Positions 57,400 to 64,000 of a DNA stretch of 64,000 nt are shown piece by piece. How positions within the stretch are numbered: position 1 is the first letter of the stretch; each line of letters begins with the position of its first letter. The stretch is from Tuctoria greenei. Lineage: Eukaryota > Streptophyta > Magnoliopsida > Poales > Poaceae. The stretch lies in contig JAYESD010000001.1 of NCBI GenBank assembly GCA_036927565.1, positions 74,171,751-74,235,750 on the forward strand, given 5' to 3'. The notes under the pieces are model-generated. The model saw nothing but the letters and a program-made list of their open reading frames with translations, made no database searches and was not told the DNA's origin. A program made the translations under genes and the position numbers.

Positions 57400-57808
57400 C
57401 TCGAAGGTTGAATTTCTGTTTCTTGTAACAGTCTTATGCTTCGACTCCTGTCCACGACATTTTCAACACTTCGATCAACGGTTTCAACATCACGTTGAGA
57501 CGTGACCCAGGATGATCTGGCTCAGGTACCATGAGGCTAAGAAACATAAGCTCATTCTTCATGCAAAAAGCCGAGGAAGATTGTACGGAATGACAAAGAT
57601 GGGCCAACAGGAGTATGGTGCAATGTTTGTGCTGAATGGCGTGGACCCATCTGTCACCAGCCCGATGCTAACATTTCTTGCTTCACGAGCGAATTATGGG
57701 TCGAACTAGTCCAACGCCTTCCATGCCTCACAATCGGACGGGTGCGTCATGACTCCATTGTTCTCACGCTCACCTTCTTTGTGCCATCTCATGTGTCTGG
57801 CCGTTTTT
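57400..57808 (-). pseudogene. CACTA-2 TNP2, decayed central segment
   Basis: Minus-strand reading gives RHMRWHKEG, MTHPSDCEAWKALD, FAREARNVSIGLVTDGSTPFS and SCWPIFVIPYNLP, all hallmarks of the family, but with at least two in-frame stops (after KALD and FDP). It links the 57809-58342 and 56759-57391 parts. Confidence 0.85.
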
Positions 57809-58611
57809 TTAAAGGAACAGACGCTTCAACCTCGGTGTCACAGGTAAGTAATGAAGCTGCTTACGTGCGACTTCCGTCATCACAGTATTACCATCGTTAT
57901 TAACAACTTTGACAAACCTCGGTTGACCACATTTCAAACATTTGTTCTCATTGGCATGCTCTCTCCAGAAAAGCATGCCGTTGTTCGGACACACATCAAT
58001 CTTTTCATGCTTCATACCGAGACCGGAAAGAATTTTCTTCGAGTTGTACATATCCTTAGGCACTTTGTTGGGTTGTGGAAGGGCATCTTTGAACAAATCG
58101 ATGAGCATGTTGTAGAAATTGATAGAAAAGAAGAACTTCGACTTAATTGCCATAAGTCTAGTCACAAAATTGAGGATTGACATTTTAGTGTGTCCATGCA
58201 GTGCCTCTTCTAAATCTTTGAGACGTTTGAAGAACTCTTTAACCTCTGCTGTTTGAGGATCTTCTGTAAGCTCTGGTCGTATAACTTCCAGCATCTCATC
58301 CATCATATCAACCTTTGTGGCATCATCATTGTCCGCTTCCATATCTTGTACAGCTTGAGAAGTCGTCTCGCCATGGAAGTTTCACAACTCATAATGTGAG
58401 ACGTAACCGTTTCGACACAAGTGCAATGTAAGTTCCACTTAGTCCAAAACGTTCCATTTCGGCATTTCGTACATGGGCACCGCGACTTATTGCTATTTGA
58501 CAACAAAAAAGCTCGTTCCACAAAAGCTTCTGTCTTGGCGTACCACTCATCTGAGTGACCACCAGTTCTGCTCTTCCAACCAGTGTACATCCAACTACGA
58601 TCTTCACCCAT
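57809..58611 (-). pseudogene. CACTA-2 TNP2, N-terminal region
   Basis: 58303-58611 is the transposase-associated N-terminal domain: MGEDRSWMYTGWKSR, EWYAKTEAFVERAF, CPCTKCRNGTFWTKWNLHCTCV (zinc-binding Cys). After a frame change at 58303-58342, 57809-58342 gives an acidic stretch, then DMYNSKKILSGLGMKHEKIDVC, CLKCGQPRFVKVVNNDG and KQLHYLPVTPRLKRLF. The start at 58611 is the first Met after the conserved leader block and matches the usual MDRSWMY opening, so it is very likely the true start. Confidence 0.9.
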
Positions 58612-58657
58612 GTTTGACTTTGCAGTTTAACGCGAAAGAAATTGTCGTTAATGTATT

Positions 58658-59095
58658 GTTATGTTATGTCAACGCCCTACAACCTAGGCAGATAGATCCT
58701 AAACCCACCCAAGAGTGACCAAGCGGAGCGTGCACATGACGAGACGCGTGATCCGTATTCGAAAGAAATTTCGGTAGCATAACCCCGCTGTTCTCCACTG
58801 CACGCCCAAAAATGGTGTAGCAGAGAACAACAGGGTTATGCCACCGAAATCTCGTCCAAATCCGAACCCGCGTCTCGTCACAAGCCACGCCCCCTCGGTC
58901 ACTCCGAGGCTATCCAAAAAGGGACAATTCCGAACCTGCACGTCTCACATGCCAATGGCATGTGAGACGTGCCGATCCGAAACGACTAATACATTGCTAT
59001 AGATTATGTTGCTCATTTTCATTTTGAAGTCATTTAAGAGAGAGGAAAGAACTAGAGAAAGAGTGAGAAGAAAGTTGGTCTTAGATGACAATTCT
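58658..59095 (-). promoter_or_regulatory. CACTA-2 leader block with long hairpin, shared with CACTA-1
   Basis: Directly upstream of the TNP2 start. The main inverted repeat is about 58712-58905: outer arms GAGTGACC(A/G)AG and inner arms with TTTCGGTAGCATAACCCC paired to the right-hand partner, roughly 75-80% complementary over about 90 bp per arm, loop near 58808. A second, perfect palindrome follows at 58938-58972. The whole block aligns with 26070-26510 in CACTA-1. Confidence 0.85.
58938..58972. repeat. Perfect 17 bp inverted repeat with 1 nt spacer
   Basis: GCACGTCTCACATGCCA, then A, then its exact reverse complement. In CACTA-1 the left arm survives at 26350-26365 but the right arm has drifted. 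Confidence 0.97.
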
Positions 59096-59454
59096 ACATC
59101 CATGTGGAGTAGGGTATTACGCTCCACATCCAGTTGTTCCTAGAGAGTAAGTTATGCCCCATCGAAGCCCGCCGTTAACTTAAGACGACTTTAGTGTTAG
59201 CTCGTCGTACCTGATGCCTAGTCTGGACCCGCTGTTATCTTACGACTTCGTCGGGGTATGCCATCCACGCGCATTTGCTTGCCATCCTCACCGTAGTCAT
59301 TCACCTTCGTGCCCGTCTACACGCATACTTTACCTTACCACTAAATGGGCCCTGTCAGGCCTTGTCAAGCCGGTCCGAAGTCCATTTATGTATATATAGT
59401 ACTTAAACAGTCAAGCAATCAAAATTAAAATTGTAACCATAATTCAAAAAACTA

Positions 59455-60113
59455 AGCAATTCAAATAAACCTAAACATAAAAATTATCCATTGTAATTTA
59501 TCAATTTATCAACTCAATTCTAACATAAGCAATTCAATTCAATTAAATTAAACCTAAACATAAGCAATTCAATTCTAACGATAATTCTAAGCATAACAAA
59601 TAAGCATAAAAATTCATCGATTGCAATTCATCAATTTATCAACTCAATTCTAACAAAAGCAATTCAATTAAATTAAGCCTAAACATAATCAATTCAATTA
59701 TAACCATAATTCTAAGCATAACAAATAAGCATAAAAATTCATCAATTTATCAACTCAATTCTAACATAAGAAATTCAATTCAATTAAATTAAACCTAGAC
59801 ATAAGCAATTCAATTCTAACCATAATTCTAAGAATAACAAATAAGCATAAAAATTCATCAATTGCAATTCGTCAATTTATCAACTCAATTCTAACATAAG
59901 AAATTCAATTCAATTAAATTAAACCTAAACATAAGCAATTTAATTCTAACCATAATTCTAAGCATAACAAATAAGCATAAAAATTCATCAATTGTAATTC
60001 ATCAATTTATCAACTCAATTCTAACATAAGCAATTCAATTCAATTAAATTAAACCTAAACATAAGTAATTCAATTCTAACTATAGTTCTAAGCATAACAA
60101 ATAAGCAGAAAAA
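59455..60113. repeat. AT-rich tandem repeat in CACTA-2 (unit about 116-130 bp)
   Basis: About five units marked by GCATAAAAATTCATC near 59603, 59729, 59845 and 59975 and a variant near 60105; each unit contains CAATTTATCAACTCAATTCTAAC and AATTCAATTAAATTAAACC. It lies between the leader block and the GC-rich block. Confidence 0.9.
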
Positions 60114-60430
60114 TGAAAGCAAAAAAAAGCCGAGCTAGGAGGCGTCGAGGGCCTCACCTCGGTGCCGGAGGCGTCGGGGGCGCGGCGGTCCAGAGCCGGC
60201 GAGGCTGGGGGCGCGGCGGGCCGAGGCCAGGGGAGGCAAGGCCGGGGGCGCGGCGGAAGGGGGCGGCGAGGCTGGGGGCGGCGAGGCCGGGGGCTCGGCG
60301 GACCGGGGTCGGCGAGGCCAGGGGCGGCGTGGGCGTGGCGGTCCGGTGGCGGGAGCGGGAGCGGGGGCGGCGGCGACGGGTTGGAAAGCGGCGCGCCTGG
60401 GTAAGAAAGGGAAAAGAGAAGTGCCGCGGT
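60114..60430. other. CACTA-2 GC-rich block
   Basis: About 310 bp, very GC- and CpG-rich, with imperfect repeats of GGCGAGGCCGGGGGCG. Open frames on both strands come from composition. Its position just inside the right subterminal repeats matches blocks in CACTA-1 and the short CACTA. Confidence 0.75.
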
Positions 60431-60720
60431 GTAGGTTAAAATACTTAACTTCCGTTGGCCTTTGTAACTTACGTCGGCCACTCTTCCGGCCGACGTAAGG
60501 TAATCCTTACTTATGTCGACATCTTTATTCACGTCGGCTAGTTATCCAGGCCGACGTAAGTTTACATTTATTGTTGTCGATCTTCTAACTCACGTCGGCC
60601 GCCGACATAAGTTATTTTACTTACGTCGGTTTTTCCTGGCCGACATAAGTTATTTAATTTACGTCGGTCGATCGACGTAAATAAAGTTGGCCGACATAAG
60701 TGATAGCCTTTCCTGTAGTG

Positions 60721-62408
60721 CAAGACGATGGTCCGGACCGTATCGCAAGGATGGAGGTCCAACTTCCTGGTCTGCACCACAACCTCCAAGAAGAGTTTCT
60801 TATTGCAGTGGACTTGGAGGGAGTTCTACACTTCTATGACTACAACTTCTTCCGCATCAGGATCAGGCAGCATCCGGAGGATGTCCTTTGGATGGTGGTG
60901 AGATCTGGATGCCTCACCCCTCTAGGTATTGCGCTCTATTCCCTCGGCGCTTGCTTTTATAGAGATACCCTACTGCTGGGGAACCGATAATTGCGGAACA
61001 TGTTAGGATTGCTTTTGTCAGACATGACTTAAGAATCAATAGGAGGGTGGCGGACTACACAAGAGTTGGATGGATCTTAATCCTGACATTCCTGACAAAG
61101 TACAGGACAATGGAATCTATTGATATGGATGTCTCAAGCTTTGCAAAGTTGCTCCATTGGCATAACAGCCCAAGAGGATTAGGGTATGTGTTGGTCAAAT
61201 GCATGTTCAACGATCTGAGAGGAATTCCACGCAGTATGGTGCTGCGGCAGGGCTACAGGGATGTGTATGGATGGTCCTGGTCCTGTCCAGTCCTCATTCT
61301 CAACTGGTTGAACCCAGGAGGTGTCACTCCTTTTGAGGATGATATCCCCGAAGATGGTAATCCTCATCCGGTGCAGTTGGGCCCGCTAGCAACGGACAGC
61401 GATGACGACCCTTACCTCCAGAGGACCCTTACGGGGACCACACAGCTAACATCCAAGGCAATCACATACTTAAAATAAACTTGAACTTCCCTCCGTATGG
61501 TCCGCATCAGCATTGGGGTTGGGACCATTGTCTACAAGGTGTGCAGGACGGCGTGCAGCAGCAGCTACTGGGAGAAATATTTGGTTCAGCCTTGGGTCAG
61601 AATTCACCAGACACTTCAGCACAATCGGAGTCGTTGGTGCAAGGCCAATCTCCTACACCTATCCTTCACGGTGAACCAGTCTTCAGGTTTGGCACAAACG
61701 GCGATCAATCTGTTCAGTTGGCGAGGTTACAGACTCTCGACACTTCATCCCTCAGAAGGATTCTACCTGCAGCATTCCCGCTATCTGTTAATGCAGGGGG
61801 GGGGGGGCAAGGAGCTTTGTCTCAGAGCACCAAGATCCGGTTATGGCAGTGCAGATGCCGCGGAGACGAGTGCGACTGGTCGTGGGATTAAGAGGTCCTC
61901 GATGGTGATCACTGAGCTCCAGAGTGACAAGGAACAGACAGTGCAAAGCCCAGGACAGGGAGGCAACTCGGAAGAAGGAACAAGGTTCGGCAGGGTCTAC
62001 TGCCGGAGGCACAAAATGGGGAAGGGCAAGAGTGTTGCAGTGGTGAAACCAGAGCGGCCAAAGCAAACTAAAACTCAACAGGCTGCAATTCAAAGAGTAG
62101 CCACAACAATGATCGGTGTGCAACAAGTCATAAGATCTGGCTCCAACTACAACCCTGCCTCTCTCCACAGAAGCCTACGGATCAAAAACATTCTGAATGG
62201 AAACAGGAGCAGGGCTGTGGTGCTGCAGCCACCGATGGAGGAAGGTGCGGAAGATGTGGGTCCGGAGGAGCAGGCTGCTGCTCAGAGCGAGGGTAACAAC
62301 AATATCTTTCCCAGCCCTGTTAAATTTCCTAATTTAGCTGAGCTAGGGGGAATGTTATCCTTACCCTCAAATCCCTGCCGTGGTTTTGCAGGACACTCTA
62401 GTCGCTGA
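60721..62408 (+). pseudogene. LINE ORF1, second part (after CACTA-2)
   Basis: Resumes the ORF1 interrupted at 51607. Recognisable pieces are the 60721-60990 segment (RIARMEVQLPGLHHNLQEEFLIAVD, then LGACFYRDTLLL), 61047-61478 (TRVGWILILTFL, ARVLVKC-like LGYVLVKCMFNDLRGIPRSMVL, GNPHPVQLGP), a Gln-rich stretch at 61481-61800, and the C-terminal RRSxRIxxKN-like region (SLHRSLRIKNILNGN). The open frame changes at a run of 12 G (about 61796-61807). ORF1 proteins of L1 elements bind the element RNA. Confidence 0.8.
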
Positions 62409-63055
62409 CTGTGCCATGCCAAGTGAGGTGGCACGACAGAAGCTCCCTGAATCAATGAGGAATCAGAAGAAAAGTACAGGGAGCAAACAGCACCAACGCC
62501 ATAGTTCCCAATGAAGGTACAACGTCGTATGGGGGTGATTGCCTGGGTCTCTTTTCTGCTTCGTATGTCTTGTACAGGAAAATCTGTGCAATTTAGTTGT
62601 TGGCTGGATGTAACATATTGCATGCTAGATGGTGTAGGCAGGATGGACATGCATGGCCAACAGACCCTAGGCAGGCTAGACTGGTTTGTAGTAGATGATA
62701 TGCCCGGGATTTTGGGTTCTTGTTACTGTGCTGGGCCTTTTGCTGTAAAATATCAAAGGAAGGAAGGTTTAGTCTACATTTTCTAGGCCTCAAATGCTAT
62801 TTTCCTTCAGAGGGGCTGCAATTGGGTCTCAGCGCACAAACCCAACATGGTTATATTATTACAAAGCAGGGGGACAGAACAAGTCGGCACAAACAAAGGG
62901 TCAGCATGCAATATCAATGACAAAACATCGTCAACGCAATCGACAAAGCGCAACTTTAAAACAGGTTGCACAACATACAAAATACAATCTTCCAATTCTG
63001 CAACATGTCTTCGACACATGGGCAGCATATCCGACTCAACAATTAGTTATTTTAA
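62409..63055 (+). other. LINE inter-ORF region
   Basis: Follows the ORF1 stop at 62408. An open frame from 62794 runs into ORF2, but its first ~85 residues show no domain. The natural ORF2 start is probably the Met at about 63056. Confidence 0.55.
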
Positions 63056-64000
63056 TGGATCACAACACAAATAACAGATTCTGGAGGATACTAAATTGGA
63101 ACATCAGAGGGCTAAACCACCATAGTAAACAGAATGCGGTGGGATCAAAGATTGATGAGCTCCATGACTGCAACATCATATGCATCCAGGAAACGAAAAG
63201 GGAACACATAGACATCTTGTTCATCAAGAAGCTTGCACCAAGAAGATTCAATAGTTTTGTCTTTGCCCCGTCCAGGGGCGCTTCTGGTGGAATTCTGGTC
63301 GCTTGGAATGGAAACATATTCAGAGGAGAAGTCATACAAAACAAAGACTTCGCTATACACATGCAATTCACCTCCCTACAGAATGGGTTCTGTTGGAATC
63401 TGATCACGGTTTATGGGCCGTGCCATTGTGCACCAAGGCAGGAATTCCTTCAATGGTTGATAGACCGAGATCTTCCGCACGAGGACTTATGGATGTTACT
63501 AGTGGAGTTTAATCTATATAGATCAACAGAGGATAGAAGCAGACCTGGTGCAAACTATGAAGACATGTACTCCTTCAACACCCTTATCCAACACCTAGGA
63601 ATGTTAGAAATCCCCCTAAAGGTAGAAGATTCACTTGGAGCAACATGCAAAGCACACCTTTGTTGAAGCAGTTGGATTGGTGTTTTACCTCACCACAATA
63701 GACTATAGCATTCCCTGACACAACCCTTCTTCCAATGGCCAGAGACGTGTCGGATCACATTCGTTGTGCTTTCCAAATTGGAACAAACATCCCAAGGGCG
63801 AATTGTTTCCGCTTCTAGAATTATTGGATTAATCTACCCCACTTCTAAGAAATAGTGAACCGTTCCTGGACTCTGCCAAAACACAACATGAATACTGCAA
63901 GAGTTATATCAACAAAGCTTAAGAGGCTAAGGTACAGGGTTAAATATTGGAGTAAGGGAATAGGCTCACTAACCAAACTTATTTCCAACTGCAACAGTCA
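63056..64000 (+). pseudogene. LINE ORF2: endonuclease and start of RT (runs off the right edge)
   Basis: 63056-63666 encodes the apurinic/apyrimidinic-type endonuclease: RFWRILNWNIRGLN (catalytic Asn), CNIICIQETKRE (catalytic Glu), SGGILVAWNG and FCWNLITVYGP, then a WMLLVEFNLYRSTEDR segment, where GDFNL with an Asp is usual (Glu here). A stop at 63664-63666 and a later TAG break the frame. From 63667, DWCFTS, SDHIRCAF and FRF*NYWIN...KRLRYRVKYWSKGI continue the linker to RT. It would nick target DNA and prime reverse transcription; this copy is defective. Confidence 0.88.

Larger units (their letters stand above)
51608..60720 (-). mobile_element. CACTA-2: En/Spm-type DNA transposon (9113 bp)
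   Basis: Ends CACTACAGGAAT and, in reverse, CACTACAGGAAA, with a perfect TSD CAA (51605-51607, 60721-60723) inside LINE ORF1. Subterminal regions (51625-52015 and 60450-60715) carry a dense set of TTACGTCGGC motifs in both orientations. The minus strand encodes TNP2 (55099-58611) and TNPA-type exons (52880-54957). Frames are better kept than in CACTA-1, but TNP2 still has a frameshift and stops. Confidence 0.97.

Noticed and set aside
57512..57709. Plus-strand open frame inside CACTA-2
   Set aside because: It is the shadow of the decayed TNP2 segment on the minus strand, whose motifs are clear.
1..64000. tRNA, rRNA and host protein-coding genes
   Set aside because: Looked for tRNA arm patterns, conserved rRNA phrases and plant gene domains outside transposons; none was convincing. 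A tRNA or gene-prediction program would be needed to exclude weak cases.

Overview
This is plant nuclear DNA, and the mobile elements point to a grass (Poaceae, probably a panicoid). They include Tat/RIRE2-type Ty3/gypsy elements with a downstream antisense gene, CACTA (En/Spm) elements with TNP2 and TNPA-type genes, a MURA-type Mutator element, an L1-type LINE with a zinc-knuckle ORF1, and a ~3.1 kb TGTCACACCC-type LTR. I see no convincing host gene, tRNA, rRNA or CRISPR. Nearly all of the window is nested, mostly decayed transposable elements, as in pericentromeric or other gene-poor heterochromatin.

Layout. 1-3821: 5' part of a gypsy element on the minus strand (gypsy-1: RT fragment, protease, gag, PBS, LTR); it runs off the left edge. 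3822-4851: a piece of the TGTCACACCC LTR. 4852-6490: the 3' end of a copia-like element with an LTR full of CGGACTAGTCCG palindromes. 6493-7450: an unclassified ~480 bp tandem duplication. 7487-17896: a decayed copia element (minus strand). Its 3' LTR is split by a 3966 bp insertion (7948-11913, TSD AGAAG), a solo TGT...ACA LTR that is itself split by a solo gypsy-1 LTR (8276-9114). 18657-27701: CACTA-1, with TNP2 and TNPA remnants on the minus strand. 29076-30341: a short non-autonomous CACTA (TSD AGT). 31300-32250 and 44996-46260: the two halves of a Mutator transposase gene, split by gypsy-2 (32251-44995, plus strand, TSD AACTC). 46934-48524: a second copy of the palindrome-rich copia-like LTR (minus strand), with internal sequence to its right. 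50100-51607 and 60721-64000: an L1-type LINE (plus strand) whose ORF1 is split by CACTA-2 (51608-60720, TSD CAA).

The most notable signals are five. (1) A ~430 bp noncoding block with a ~195 bp imperfect hairpin lies just upstream of TNP2 in both otherwise diverged CACTA elements. (2) A gypsy LTR and 1.03 kb of its target are present twice, with the same insertion point. (3) Both gypsy elements share an in-frame TAG between protease and RT. (4) Gypsy-2 carries an antisense gene between pol and the 3' LTR. (5) All three CACTA elements carry a GC-rich block next to one end. All coding regions reported are broken to some degree, so none is likely to be active as it stands. Boundaries backed by target-site duplications are firm; family names rest on protein motifs read by eye.
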